Notes: generated from the letters alone by a model not told the origin. Positions 12,401 through 23,611 are shown, counted from the first letter of the stretch. The stretch: 64,000 nt of DNA from Eudorina sp. 2006-703-Eu-15 (GCA_003117195.1 BDSI01000008.1:186001-250000), one strand, 5' to 3'. Made by a program: numbers and translations.

Positions 12401-12885
12401 GAAAGAATACCGGGAAAAATACTTGCCCAGCTGGTGAAAAACCCATGTACGAGAGTACGACACTCCCAATGAACGATTTTCCTAGCGCACCGACGGCGTA
12501 GGACTTAACCACAGCGACTGGATGCCCCCTGCCCCCAAGCCCTCCAACACGCCAGCCGGCAGACGGCGCAAAATATCAAAGTCCGCGGTTTGGTTCTGAC
12601 CGGCCGGCACGGTGCGCGCGTGAATAGATGCCCCACACTGAGACTGGGCGCAGCACACGACCTGGCGCGTCCGCCAGCAGCACAGCCCGTACGGCAGCAT
12701 CTGTACGACTGCTTTACGGCAATACGGTAGGCATGCATGCTTGGGGGAGGATACGTGCGGCGGCAAGCCCAGGGCCGCTTCGGGACCCCTGGCGGTCGTC
12801 CCACTGGGGGATTTCAAAGAAACAGCCCAGACACTGGGGGCCAGCCCTTCCGAGTAATCGTGTGCTTATTATGAACCAAAGCGCA
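9438..12885. other. gene-poor region with simple repeats
   Basis: No exon chain could be supported on either strand. Contents: a (GGT)n tract at 9795-9832, G/T-rich low-complexity DNA to about 11500, a module fragment at 11974-12012, and an A-rich patch near 12350-12420. A - strand segment at about 12715-12512 (QMLPYGLCCWRTRQ and a Cys-rich continuation) could be a downstream exon of the Kazal gene, but I cannot connect it with a standard donor in a convincing way. Confidence 0.4.
11974..12012 (+). repeat. dispersed repeat module, fragment b
   Basis: TGAATGAATGAACGTTACAG followed by CGGACCC and a diverged ttattgtgatcc. Same orientation and same outer (GAAT)n run as the copies at 14861 and 42399. 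Confidence 0.6.
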
Positions 12886-13546
12886 TTACGTTGCCTGAGG
12901 TGGTGGCGGTGGCGGCGGCGGCGGCGGTGGCGGCGGCGGGGGAGGAGATAAACGTCTAGGGCCACGCGGAGATGGAGGTGGCGGAGGCGGCGGAGGCGGA
13001 GGCGGAGGCGGAGGTGCCGGCGGTGAGGGCGGCAGCTGCGTCGGCCTCGGCTGCGGAGGAGACGGTGTGGGAGGTGCGGGCGAGGGTGGCGCGCTTGGCG
13101 GAGGCGGGGGTGGGGGCGGGGGAGGAGGTGGGGGCGGAGGCGGTGAGGGCGGCGATGGTGGTGGTGGTGGCGGCGGAGGAGGTGTGGGTGGTTGGGGAGG
13201 CGGAGGTGGCGGCGGTGGAGGTGGTGGAGGGGGTGGCGGCGGCGGAGGTGGTGGTGCAGGCGGCGGAGGCGGCGGCGAAGGTGGCAAGGGTGGAGGCGGC
13301 GGAGGCGGCGGAGGCGGGGGCGGGTCCGGAGGAGACGGGGGCGGCGGCGGCGGCGGTGGTGGCCCAGGCGGGAGGGGAGGTGACGGCGGTGGAGGCGGCG
13401 GCGGCGGTGGTGGTGGTGGTGGGGAGGGCGGATCTGGCGGGGAAGGAGGCGGTGGCGGCGGCGGTGGTGGTGACGGTGGTAGGGGTGGAGACGGGGGTGG
13501 CGGTGGAGGAGGTGGCGGCGTCGGGGGAAATGGCGGCGGTGGCGGG

Positions 13547-13595
<49 letters not shown>

Positions 13596-13665
13596 GCGGC
13601 GGCGGTGGCGGCGGCGGTGGCGGTGGCGGCTGAGGTGGCGGTGGCGGCTGCGGCGGCGGCGGTGA

Positions 13666-13728
<63 letters not shown>

Positions 13729-15323
13729 CAGCGACGGTGGCGGCGGCGGTGGCGGCAGCTGTGGTGGTGGTGGTGGTGGTGGCGGTGGAGGCGGCGGCGG
13801 CAACGGCTGTGGCGGCTGTGGCGGCTGTGTCGGTGATGATGGCGGTGGTGGCGGTGGCGGCGGTGGAGGTGGTGGCGGCGGTGGCTGCGGTGATGGTGGG
13901 ATGAAGCGCTGCGACGCGGATCTCAGATCCAATTCAGCTGCTGAGTCAGCAGGTCGTGACGCGCAGGGCCCGAAGTCCGTCACGCCAGCGCACTGCGGCA
14001 AGCGGCGGAGGGTATGTGGACCGGGGGTGAGCCGTACCATACCGGTTGCGGAAGAGGCGGTTTCCGAAAAGGCGGGTCTCTGTTCCGAACACACGGGTCA
14101 CACACGCGGGTCACTTCCCCAAACACACAAACACACACCCATAGGTTCGGAGAACGCGACCCATGGGGCGGTGACTAACCATTACCATCCATTCCGCAAC
14201 CCATTCACAAGGGCACCAACAACACACTGGCAGCAAACCGAGCGCCGCCGCCCAACGGCCCAAACCGCCGTCGTAGAGTTACAGCAACGGCCGTTCGTAC
14301 AACCAACACAACCGCCCGGCCCGCGCCCAACAATCGACCCCACCGGGATGGACCGCCCTGGACAGACGGGTCCCCATCACGTTTCGATATTTATCACCCC
14401 CCATCACGTTCTCCCAAATAAAGTCTTCGTGCTCAAAGGTGCTGTCTATCGTTGGCGAATCGGTGGAAATAAGCCGGATCAAGATCCGTCCCATTAGTTT
14501 GAATAAGTTTTCGCCGCACCTCGGCATGGCAGCTCGTCCTGTACGAATTGCCGTACTCGTCACACACGGGCGCGTCGGGCAGTCCGTAGCACGATTCGTC
14601 ACACTCCAGGCCACCTGCGTGCGTGCGGCCGTGTGTGTTTGGGTTTGGGTTTGGGTGGGTGTTTGAGGGTGTTGAGGTTTGCGGAGCTACGCTTGGGGGC
14701 GGATGGGAAAAGGGGCGCGGTATGGGTGTGTTGAGATGTTCTTGAGAGCACGGTTGCTTAGCAACGTCTTGAACCCTTACTTCACAGCACTTCACGGCTG
14801 TGCCCAAAGTGGGGCCCAGCGTCCTCCATCGGTGGCAACATCTGGCGTCAGGCCCGCCACATGAATGAATGAATGAATGAATGAACGTTACAGCGGACCG
14901 TGACATGGTGCGATCCGTGGCCTTTGATCATGCCTGCGGTACGAGCCCACCGCAGCACCCATCCATGCAACCACGCAACCCCCGCCCCACGGACTGCTGC
15001 TTGCGTTGCCGGTACGGCACGGCGCCGTGCTCGTAACCGTACCATTGTTGGCGCAAACAATGGCACGTTGGCGCTGGCCAAGTGGGTACGGTAAGTCAAG
15101 CAAGTGGAATAAATGGGGGCCCATTGCCAGGCCACGCGGGTGTGGCCTGTTCAGGCAACCCGGCGGGGGAATACTCCACTTCCAGTAGTTTCCCCTCTCA
15201 CGCACCTCCGCTAGCCACCGAGTCGGCTGTAGCACCCACCAGCAGCACCGCCACCACCACCACAGCGAGCAAGAACGCGCCCCCGGGGCCGGTGGAGAAG
15301 GCGCGTCGCCGACCTCGCGACAT
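12886..15323 (-). CDS. secreted Kazal-domain protein with a very long polyproline tail (hydroxyproline-rich glycoprotein)
   Basis: Three exons on the - strand, 15323-15206, 14614-14520 and 13992-12886 (phases 1 and 0), 439 residues if it ends at the TAA at 12886. Exon 1 encodes a signal peptide: basic MSRGRRRAF, then hydrophobic LLAVVVVAVLLVG, cleavage likely after ATA or nearby. Exon 2 and the first codons of exon 3 form one Kazal domain with six cysteines at 44, 48, 57, 68, 72 and 81 (C-x3-C-x8-C-x10-C-x3-C-x8-C, with APVCDEYGNSY and CAGVTDFGPC). Kazal domains are small disulfide-bonded modules, often serine-protease inhibitors; the P1 region cannot be assigned confidently here. From about residue 105 on, nearly every residue is proline, with scattered Ser, Leu, Ala, Asp and Gly. 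Secretion and matrix location are inferred. The disulfide pattern crossing an exon junction in phase validates the splice model. A further 3' exon is possible. Confidence 0.82.
12897..13900 (-). repeat. proline-codon array (CCN)n encoding the polyproline tail
   Basis: About 1 kb of near-pure CCN codons on the - strand, seen as GGN on the + strand. It is irregular at the nucleotide level (ccg, cca and cct mixed), so it is not a perfect microsatellite. G-runs on the + strand make it a candidate for G-quadruplex formation. Open frames on the + strand here (Gly-rich or Ala/Val-rich) are shadows of this array. Confidence 0.9.
14861..14902 (+). repeat. dispersed repeat module, fragment c, in intron 1 of the Kazal gene
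   Basis: Five GAAT units, then GAACGTTACAGCGGACCG. Only the outer part of the module is conserved here. Confidence 0.6.
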
Positions 15324-17252
15324 GCCGTCCTGCCGCACGAGCGTTCGTACTGTTTCCGTTTGCAAAAGGCAACGACTGATGATGCTGTGACTGGCGAGAC
15401 CTCTGAGGACGGTACAGGTGGTTTCGGGTGATATGTGTGGGAGGTTGGTCAAAGGCGCGACTACGAGTCACTGCGTTGGTGCGGCGGCGGGAGACTACTT
15501 GCTCCGCAATCGGCTGCTGCGCCCGCCTCTGTCTGATATCTACCAGCGGGTTAGATTTTTATCAATGAGAGCAGTACGTAGCTTGCGAGGGTACTGTGAG
15601 CTTTGCAATGTTGTGGCGCTGAAGGTGAGGATCTTGCTGCTTATATGAAAAGCCCGCCGGGCGGTGACCGTTGGATGGTGTAACGGACGGTAAATACGAA
15701 CGTTAACGGTCACCTACCCTCACCTACCCCAACCTGCCGTCGCACAGTCCAACACGGATGCCCCCACCGGACGCGGGCTACAGGACGGGGCACCGCGCGG
15801 TCGAGTGGGGCCACCCACCGACCCCAGCCGAGGATCCAGTCGCTCGCCTGCGGCAACTGGAAGAAGCTCAGCACCACCGACCGGCGGCCGTGCCCCGTGG
15901 AAGGAAGTCGAAGGAAGGCAGGTGGTGGCGCCGCGCCCTATCGGGCAGCACGCAAGCGTCCTTACGAAGCGGTCTTCGGAATCGCGGATACGATGCTTCC
16001 GATCCTACGCCGACAGTGAAGACCCGGAGGCGATAGAGACACGCGCTCCTGCCCACTCACCCACGCAAGGTGCGGATGGCAGGCAGGGCCGCCTTGCGAA
16101 CACGCGGGCGCGCGCACGGGTGTGCCGCACGACGTAGTACGATGTCGCCCAGTCGGGCGAGCGACCCACGGGACCCATAGCCCGCCCTCATCCCGCACCA
16201 CACTCGTCAGAACGAATGGGCAAACGACCGACGACCGTGTGTTGCGCTCCGAAAACACAACGGGACAAACCACCAACGGTGTATGACACCACCCAACCCG
16301 CGCCCCTAGTTGTGGCGCGGAAGGCAAAGCCTCGCAGCACGCAGCCGCCATATAGACCCCATGACTCTTACACCTTCACACGACTCGTGAAGTCATGATG
16401 GTCAGACGCCCGTGATAGTCAGACGACCCACGGCCATGTACGGAATGCATGTACGGTACTCACGCCAGCTGCCATCGTCCCCGTTTACCGCCGTACCGGC
16501 TCCCGGAATTGGGCTCGTCGCCGCGAGGGGGCCGGGCGTGCCACAGCCGGTGTACGGCAGCTGGGTCATCCGGGGTCAGCCCGCATGTAGACCCACCGGG
16601 GGGAAGCTCGACTGAGTGCGCGCGTGTGAGCGATGTCGTACGTACGGCATCGATGGGCACTGGTTGCGGCCGCTGTGGCCTTCAGGCTGCGGTCAACGGC
16701 AACACATCCCGGATACGACCATCCTGTCAAGACTCGAGAGTGCGTTGGATGCGTGGATGGGTCTTACCGGCCTTTTTGGCATTTGGCGACAGATTCATCA
16801 TGACAGATACGGTACTCACGCCCGTCTTCTCCCCGGACAAGATGTCGCATATTCGCGTGCTGCCTGGCGCGATTTAGCATTCGGCTGTGAGCTGCGCGAT
16901 GGCAACAGCCAGTCAGGCACCGGACAGGCAGCCGCGGGCCACGGGCCCGCGAGCCAGGTGATGATGAGGGCGACCGTGACCGGGCGTGAACAGACGGGAC
17001 CGGAAAGCGCGCCGCCGACACATGCATCCCATGCATCCCATGCATCCCATGCACGCACGTGACTGACGGCGCGCATGGACCTACTCGTGCAACAGCCCCT
17101 GCAGCAGGCACCTGTGCAAACCTGCGGAAGAACAGGCAACGCACATATGACGTTTTCGCGCCGACACCCGAGATTGCGACGCGTTGGCGCGCAGTGCGTC
17201 CATCTGCGGGATCCCGCCGCACACCGTGTCGTACTGATTGATGCATTCGGCG
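15324..17252. other. intergenic, no gene supported
   Basis: No family resemblance or consistent exon chain was seen. It contains many gtacgg/ccgtac motifs scattered as in other non-coding parts of this window, and a short 10-bp repeat (catcccatg, three units near 17022-17052). A - strand segment at about 17280-17150 (LCSNPDPDHDAEC...TVCGGIPQMDALR) has coding-like composition and could be an alternative last exon of the membrane-protein gene upstream of it. Confidence 0.4.
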
Positions 17253-18375
17253 TCATGATCCGGATCCGGATTGCTGCACAGACCTGCCGGCGCGTGCCGG
17301 CTCCAGGGGATGCACCGCCGCCGCCAGCCGCACCACGCGCTTCCCGGTGCCGCCGTCGCCACCTGCGCCATCCTCACCGGCAGCACCACCTTCACCGGCG
17401 CCCCCACGGACCGGCGCCGACGACCCCTGACCTGTGGGTCGCTCGACTTCCAGGTACTCAAACAGCGTCAGGTTGATCACCACGTTGTTTCGCGACATGA
17501 GTGCCATCGCTGACAATCCGACGCCCAGGAAGATCCAAAACGCGTGCGGGCCGTGTATCAGGTACACAAGCGCGAAAGCGGCTATGGACAGCACCCAGAT
17601 GCACACGCCCATGTGCGCGGCATACTCGAACGCGGGGCGGCCTTTGAAGGTCGTGACCCACTCCAGCATCCGTGCCGCGGGAACCTTGGCCGTCTGGTTC
17701 CGGAAATCCGACGCGCCGACGATGGCCTGCGCCGACAGGAAGAACGCGCACGCCAGGCTGCCGTACAGAACGTAGCTGGCGGGCACGTTGAAGGCGTTGC
17801 CGTCACGGAAGCTTGACGGCGCGACGGCGATCATGGCGACAACGGCGCTCAGCACCACAGCTGCGTGACAAGGTAAGTGTGTGGGTTAAACTGAGAAAAG
17901 AAAGAAACCAGAAACGTTGGCGTGTTGGGTGCATGCATGCCGTCAGCTGCTGACGTCCCGTGGGTCAGTCAGGAACCGCAGATCCCGCGCGATGGAGGAT
18001 CCCACGGATGCCATGTCTGATCAGGGTTTGCGCTGCCTGTATAGGTTTGCAAGGCGATCGCTGCAGGCGTCGTCCCCAGGCACGTCCCCGGGCAGGCGAC
18101 GTGCGGATGGACGTGGGAGGAGCAACTACACGCCGCGCCAGGCGTGGCGCTTTGCTTTTTTGGATCCCTTTGGATCTGACCTCGCCCTGGAACCTGGAAC
18201 CTGGAACCCCTGTCGACCCACCCGCCGTGATTCCGAAGCCGTCGTGCTCCGACACGATGCGCTCCCGCAGTCTTTCGCCATCGCTGCCCAGGTTCTTGTA
18301 GACCGCCGTCCAGTACGTGACACCATTGTACTTCTGCACGGCTGATCTCAGCCCGCGCGGGCCGGCGAAGACCAT
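17253..18375 (-). CDS. small multi-pass membrane protein, family not recognised
   Basis: Two exons on the - strand: 18375-18222 (donor gcgg|gtgggt, phase 1) and 17860-17253 (acceptor cacgcag), about 253 residues. The start ATG (MVFAGPRGLRSAVQKYNG) is the first in this frame after a possible acceptor at 18387; an upstream exon cannot be excluded because that acceptor is also phase-compatible. The protein has about four hydrophobic segments: VVLSAVVAMIAVA, YVLYGSLACAFFLSAQAIVG, MGVCIWVLSIAAFALVYLI and FWIFLGVGLSAMAL. Next come NNVVINLTLFEYLEVER and a Gly/Ala-rich tail. An alternative 3' end uses donor gctgccg|gtgagg and acceptor ccggcag|gtctg, giving a Cys-containing tail ending further downstream. 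I cannot assign a function; the NLT-x-x-EYL motif after the last membrane segment is reminiscent of DHHC transferases but no DHHC-Cys-rich domain is present. Confidence 0.6.
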
Positions 18376-20444
18376 GGATCCGAAGCCTGTCGTGCGGCGT
18401 CCGCTGCATTCCAGAGGACAAGGGAGCGCGCTTGGTTACGCTGGCCCAACGCGGCTTTCGGACTCGAACGTTCCGAGAGGAAGGCAGGAATGGCCTTGAC
18501 ATGGGACTGAGGCGGACCAGCCGGTGCAGTCATGGGAGCGGGGAGCGGGGGAAGCGGGAGACCGGCGCCAAGTGTTTGGTGGTGCCCTGACCTCCGCCAG
18601 GCAATGCTTTATCCATGACCAGTTCGCGCAAAACAGTGCGTGGTATAAACCGGAGGTGAATTCAAATGTGCGAAGAAGATGGGCGAACGTCTGGCATTCG
18701 GTGTTTTCGGCGTCTCTGTTCAACATATCTATTCAACCTACCTTTACGAAGGCGCAGGCTGCGACCGCTCTACTTTACATGTTCGTTTGTAACGTCGAAA
18801 CATTACACGCGACACCAAGGAATTCATGTATTTGGTCGGGTTTCAAGATAAACCGGCATATCCTTACAATGAAATCATTGATAAGACCAGTCACGTGGTA
18901 GGCAGGGCTGAGTCAAGGAGGTCATACGATATTTTTGCAGGACAGGGATTTACAGAGACTTAGGTACACATAAAGCATCAAGTCTGTGCGTTTTTGTGTA
19001 AGGATGACGTCTCGGGTTTTCTGGCTCGGCCCGTACTGCCCGTACAGGCGTATCGATCACCAGGTTTCGGTTTCCCTGCAACAGGTCGTCAATCAATTCA
19101 GCACAGCAGAACTTTGCCCTTACGCTGAGGTAATACTGACACCATATGTATTGTGACAGGGTCGCATATCCTGCACCCTAGCTGCGCCGACAGCGTTCAT
19201 GGTCCTCCATGACAAAAGCTTCGTACTGTCGGCACCGTCTCAGCACGAGCTGCCCCACTTGCGGGTTGAGACAGGATCTGGGCGGGAGCTCCCCGCGTTT
19301 ACGCACCTGTGCCCGGCTGTGTCGACCGCTCTGCGTATCTGTGCGCACATCCAGCCGATGTCATGGTCGCCAAGCCGCCCACTAGGCCGCACACCGGCAC
19401 GTTTCAGCATGACCCATGTCGCTTGTAGGTTGTGTCCCGCCGTATTGTTGCTGCCCTTTGCTACTTCACTCGTTTTAACTTACTTTAACTTCCGCTTGCG
19501 GTCAGCAAGCAGACATGAAGTAACTGCAGAGGGCCCCCCCTCATGCATCAACGCAAGCTGCCCTGTCCTCAGGCAAACCTGATCTTGACCCAGCTAGTCG
19601 GTGCCGATTTCGAGCTGAACATGCAAGCAAAAATGTTTCCGCGCAGGAACATTGAAACTGTTAAGCAAGACCTAACCGGACCGAAGAACTTGGAAGAAGT
19701 ACTCCCTGTTCCCTGGGACATGATTTCCAGGCACACCGAACTACGGGGCATGCCCAAAGCGCGCGACTAAATTCAGTACATGCATGCAACGGGGCAACAC
19801 TTGTGAACAGAGGCAACAACCCTTGCCGTGGACGTCATGACGCATGGCAAAAAATTGAACGATGCTTACAGAATTCTTGTACTGGTTACATATGGGGCGT
19901 AGGGCTCGGGGTCCTATGGCGCCACACGAGGGGCAAGAGGGGCGCTGACGAGCAGGTTGAAACCCCTCCAGTGACCCCAGGACAAAGATTTATCATTGTC
20001 CATGGGCCCCCCGGCTTTTAGGACAACACTTATGCCGTCGTGCTACTGTTCCTGTAACTTGTAGTAGTGCTGTGGCTGAGACAACCACGCCAGGCCCATC
20101 TTGCCCAGCTGACAGCGAGCACCACCTAACCACTGGAAGCACCCCTTACAGCGCCATCTTCACAGCCCACCATCATTTGAAAGATTCCTTCCAGCATCTA
20201 ACCATAACATACAGCACCTACCCTTCACCACAACAAGTCTGTTATAAGCACGGCGCCTCAGACGCTGTCATGCCCCTCAACACTGTCACTGTGCCTGCTG
20301 CAAGACCCCCCTCGCATCCAACGTTTGCCACGGTCGTCCTCTCCTCTTCACCAGCCCTCCTCACAGCTGCAACCTTGCGACCAGCACAGCTAGGCCGCAG
20401 CTAGGCCATCATGAATTCATGATTGGTGCACTTACCGCCCTGTT

Positions 20445-20594
20445 CTCCTGCATGCCTGTGCTGCAGCAACCGTCAGCGGGCAGGAGGGACTGGGCTTGTG
20501 TGCGTGCGTTGCTTTCGCCAGGACTATGGACTGGGCGCAAAAGCTTAGTCCCTCCTGCCCGCCCGGCGGTTGCTGCAGCACAGTCGTGCAGGAG
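20445..20594. other. imperfect inverted repeat, ~53-bp arms, 43-bp loop (small-RNA precursor-like hairpin)
   Basis: The left arm starts CTCCTGCATGCCTGTGCTGC and ends GCAGGAGGGACTGGGCTT at about 20497. The right arm, 20541-20594, is its reverse complement with only a few mismatches and one short bulge. Length, mismatch level and intergenic position fit green-algal miRNA or siRNA foldbacks, but a degenerate transposon foldback would look the same. Both strands would fold equally, so orientation is unknown. Confidence 0.7.
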
Positions 20595-20790
20595 AGGGGC
20601 TGCATCAAGAAACCTAGCACCTTGCCCGGCCTCCATCATGGCTGCAGGCCGCAACCCCATTCGTGGTATTCCTGGAGAGGGGCCAGAGAGGAGCAAACGG
20701 CGTGGGCGGACGGCACTAACGCGGCAGTAGTATGATGGTGCGGTACAGCAGATCCGTACAGCACCGGTACAGCGGATCCGTACAGCAGGA

Positions 20791-20860
20791 GATGCCTTAA
20801 ACAAACTCCGCCACGCCTACCAAGTGATGCCTGAAACAAACTCCGCCACGCCTACCAAGT
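20791..20860. repeat. 35-bp tandem duplication
   Basis: Two units starting gatgcct(t/g)aaacaaactcc with a single difference. Immediately upstream a 24-bp-scale duplication (gatccgtacagcaccggtac type, about 20740-20788) is also present. Both lie just 3' of the gene on the - strand at 20903. Confidence 0.9.
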
Positions 20861-20902
20861 AAAGACAGGAACCCGGACAGATGAGGAGCATGTTCACAGC
20901 GG

Positions 20903-21754
20903 CTAAAGTCGGGCGCTGAGTAGGGTGTAGAGGTGCGAGACGACCTTGTAGGTGAAGGGATAGGTCGCCTGCACTGAGGCGCTGAACATGCCCAGGCTCA
21001 TGCACAGCGTGACACGCCGCTGCAGCTCCAGCGGCTCGTAGTGAAGCATGGTTGGCCCGAGTTGAACCGCCTGCTCAGCGACGTCGTCAGCTGACGCAGC
21101 GAAATGCGAGACGTCCTCAGCAAGGTCCGGCAAAGCGTGCAGAATGATTTCAATGAAGTGACGAATCCTGTCGGCCTTCTCGCTGTCGGGGTTCTGCCAG
21201 GTCCAGCTGCGCTCCGGGTGATAGGCCAACCGGGTTTTGCACTCCTGCAGCACCACCTGGGCGAGCTTCAAGAGGCGCGGCCCAGCAAGAAACTCACCAA
21301 CGAATTCGTCAGCGCTCACAAACAACCCGTAAAGGAAAGGCTGCTGCTCACGAAGCGTGTGCAGGTCGACAGCCTCGCGGAGGCGACGGAGCTCTTGTAG
21401 AACGTCCTCTGGCCCATCCAGGTGCTGCTCCTGCTTCCGGTCGTGCCGCAGCTGTCTGCAGTTGGCCGAAAATGCCGCGGCCGAACCCCCAAGCTCTGGG
21501 CACAGTTGGGCAAAGGCGTCCAGCTGATGAACGCTGGGAGGACGCGCCGCAAACAAAGCTTGTAGAGGTGAGGGCGCCAAGTAAAAGCCACGGCTGGTGG
21601 AAGGCGAGTAGGTGTCCTCCACAACGACGAGCAGCTGGTTGCAAATGCTACGAATCTGCGACAAGGCCAGAGGCGTACTTTCCTTCTTCACAAACTCACG
21701 AAGAAACTGGGTGAACTGTGGGTCGGAGAAGAGTGCACGAACGTCAACGTTCAT
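20903..21754 (-). CDS. intronless gene, unrecognised helical protein
   Basis: A single uninterrupted frame of 283 codons starting ATG at 21754 (MNVDVRALFSDPQFTQFLRE). A tttatatgc element lies about 10-20 bp upstream. The protein is rich in Leu, Glu, Arg and Gln, with no long low-complexity runs, predicted mostly helical, lacking a signal peptide or membrane segment. Recognisable-looking stretches include VVVEDTYSPSTSRGFYLAP, EEFLAGPRLL-type (VGEFLAGPRLLKLAQVVLQE) and HYEPLELQRRVTLCMSLGM. I do not recognise the family. The lack of introns is unusual next to intron-rich neighbours and could mean a retroposed copy or a lineage-specific gene. Composition (absence of homopolymer runs, balanced amino acids) argues it is a real protein rather than a chance frame. 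Confidence 0.7.
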   Translation of the reverse strand: MNVDVRALFSDPQFTQFLREFVKKESTPLALSQIRSICNQLLVVVEDTYSPSTSRGFYLAPSPLQALFAARPPSVHQLDAFAQLCPELGGSAAAFSANCRQLRHDRKQEQHLDGPEDVLQELRRLREAVDLHTLREQQPFLYGLFVSADEFVGEFLAGPRLLKLAQVVLQECKTRLAYHPERSWTWQNPDSEKADRIRHFIEIILHALPDLAEDVSHFAASADDVAEQAVQLGPTMLHYEPLELQRRVTLCMSLGMFSASVQATYPFTYKVVSHLYTLLSARL

Positions 21755-21871
21755 ACTTGCATATAAAATGAAGGTGCCCTTGAATCAAGATTGTAGATTG
21801 CTCTGGTCATATTTATTTGGAGCAGTGCATTACAGCAGGGAAAACATATGCAAGTGGACGAAATGTGCACG

Positions 21872-22291
21872 TTACGTGCCTCGCCTAAATTTCGTGCCTG
21901 TTCGGCATAGGGCCCTCGCCGGGGCAACCGACTCGCGCACAATCTCTTCCAGCACACGCCCAACCATTGTCACAATTATTGTAAGGTAAATGCCATGGGC
22001 TTGCCGTGGGCGTGAGATGTTGAATTTGTTGATGCCTAAGCCTTCAAGCACGTCGGCAAGTACTGTCCGTACAAGCATATCAGTAAGGCCCCAGGGCCCA
22101 GGGTCAGATCGAAACCGGTTTCGCCTGATAGTTTTTACTCCGCCGTATGCTTGATGTCCTTTGCTACCACACTCATACAGCTTTGCTCCACCCCAACTCT
22201 CCTTAACCAACTCATCGTCTTGGCTCGTTCTTTTGGACAGAAAGCGAACCTGGAGTGAATCTTGACCAAGCCACCGTGATGCGGCCTCCAA
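21872..22291 (-). CDS. possible exon or small gene, unrecognised
   Basis: A 139-codon frame on the - strand (MEAASRWLGQDSLQVRFLSK ... MVGRVLEEIVRESVAPARAL) with balanced composition. The frame may continue upstream through another frame after a splice (about 22526-22300, ending QQFHFG). It lies just upstream of the intronless gene and in the same orientation, so the two might belong together, but no splice pair that joins them is convincing. Confidence 0.25.
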   Translation of the reverse strand: MEAASRWLGQDSLQVRFLSKRTSQDDELVKESWGGAKLYECGSKGHQAYGGVKTIRRNRFRSDPGPWGLTDMLVRTVLADVLEGLGINKFNISRPRQAHGIYLTIIVTMVGRVLEEIVRESVAPARALCRTGTKFRRGT

Positions 22292-23611
22292 AATGGAACT
22301 GTTGCGGAACGGCGTTCACAAAAACCTCTTCCATATACCGTATCTTATGGCAACCTTGGCGCTTGCAGAAGATTGCAATAATGTACGGATGTCGAAGGGG
22401 CCGAACTACCTCCAGCCGCAACCTCGTCACCACTCGGCAGGCAATGCCTTGCTTCCACCTGAATGCCACCCCTTCAAGCCACATTGCAGTCGCGCGTGTC
22501 CTAGTTGTCCTACAGTCTTGGAGCACCGGATCGCCTTAACCGCGAATGTCGTCTCCAACAGTTGAAAGGTCCGCGGCCCCTTACAGTGCCGCCATCCCGT
22601 ACCTCCCCTGGCCCGTAAACATGTACCTATCAGCCGTTGCCACGCCGATCCTCAGGAAACAGGAATGCCTCGCAAAGCCAATCGGCCCGGGTCAAACCAG
22701 GAGGCGCCACCACATGATGCGTTACCAGGAGACGGGTTTAGGGTTGAAGCCCCCCTCGTCTTGCCCTGGAGCCTGGACCCAGGGACGGGGATCCTAAATG
22801 GATGAATGGATGACTCCCTTATCATCGTCCCTTATCTTCGGCGAGCGCCGCGCCAACCCGATTGCCGACGCCGCACTGGGTTGCGGCCGCATCCAAAGTT
22901 CCAAACCCAACACCAGAAAGGAATTCAGCAACCGCGCAGATCCCGACGAAATGAGGGTGTGCGACATGGACACCATGCATGACGCAACCGAAAACACCAG
23001 GCGACCGGATTCTCACCAGCCATCCGTGGGCTCAACGGCATCAGCGGCAGAGACCTATCCTACGACTTCACCGCCATGCGAATCCTTCGTCGCCAAGATA
23101 GCCCAAGACCGCAGCCGCGGATTGACGACTGAAGCCGACGCCAAGGCCCTGGGCACGACCTGGCGGCCGTGTCTGATCAAAACCTCAGACATACCAACAA
23201 AGCTGGCTCGTTGCTGCCGGCCCCGATAATCCCGGCCAGGGCTCCGCATTATCGTCGGCGCGCATGCTGGCATGCTGACCGCACTCACAGCGCGAGCCGA
23301 GCCTGAAGGCGCCTTGCCCAAGCCCGGATGCGTCACGTGCCCATCGGCTTGGGAAATCATGGCGACCGGCGTTCTCATGGGGTCGCATCGCGACCGCTCC
23401 GGGACGGACGGGAAACCAGCACCCACCAATTCGGCTAAGCGGCTCCACGGGGCTTGCCGATTTCACACCGCCGCCTTCCCGACACCAGCCTGCCGTCCCG
23501 GCAACGCCACCGTCCCGGCATAACGCGGCTTGCCGTTTGCACTCCGCCGCCTTCCCGGCACCGCTGTCACGCCATCCCGTCGACGCAGTGCAGAGCCGAG
23601 CTCCGCCGCCT
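22292..23611. other. intergenic, no gene supported
   Basis: Open frames exist on both strands around 22798-23430 but none shows family resemblance. Near 23450-23620 a short motif (ccgccgccttcccggcacc) is repeated imperfectly, next to the U2AF stop codon. Confidence 0.4.

Larger units (their letters stand above)
18376..20902. other. intergenic, mostly featureless; contains a long hairpin
   Basis: No supported gene. A + strand frame at about 19573-19770 (LTQLVGADFELNMQAKMFPR...) has protein-like composition but no neighbouring exons or recognisable family; it may be a remnant. The imperfect hairpin at 20445-20594 and two tandem duplications just after it are listed separately. Confidence 0.4.

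Noticed and set aside
12972..13904. Long + strand frames rich in Gly, or in Ala and Val, over the polyproline array
   Set aside because: They are complements of CCN codons on the - strand, where the signal peptide and Kazal domain give an independently supported gene.
14888..15135. A possible extra Kazal-like exon in intron 1 (VCANNGTVTSTAPC on the - strand)
   Set aside because: Cysteine spacing does not fit the Kazal pattern, and skipping it gives a perfect phase match between exons 1 and 2.
17081..17256. Downstream Cys-containing exon of the membrane-protein gene
   Set aside because: A phase-matching splice exists (donor near 17385), but the intron would be only about 90 bp and no family supports the tail; kept only as an alternative.
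22798..23430. Frames on both strands suggesting a gene between the intronless gene and U2AF
   Set aside because: They overlap each other, show no recognisable motif and have no consistent splice partners.
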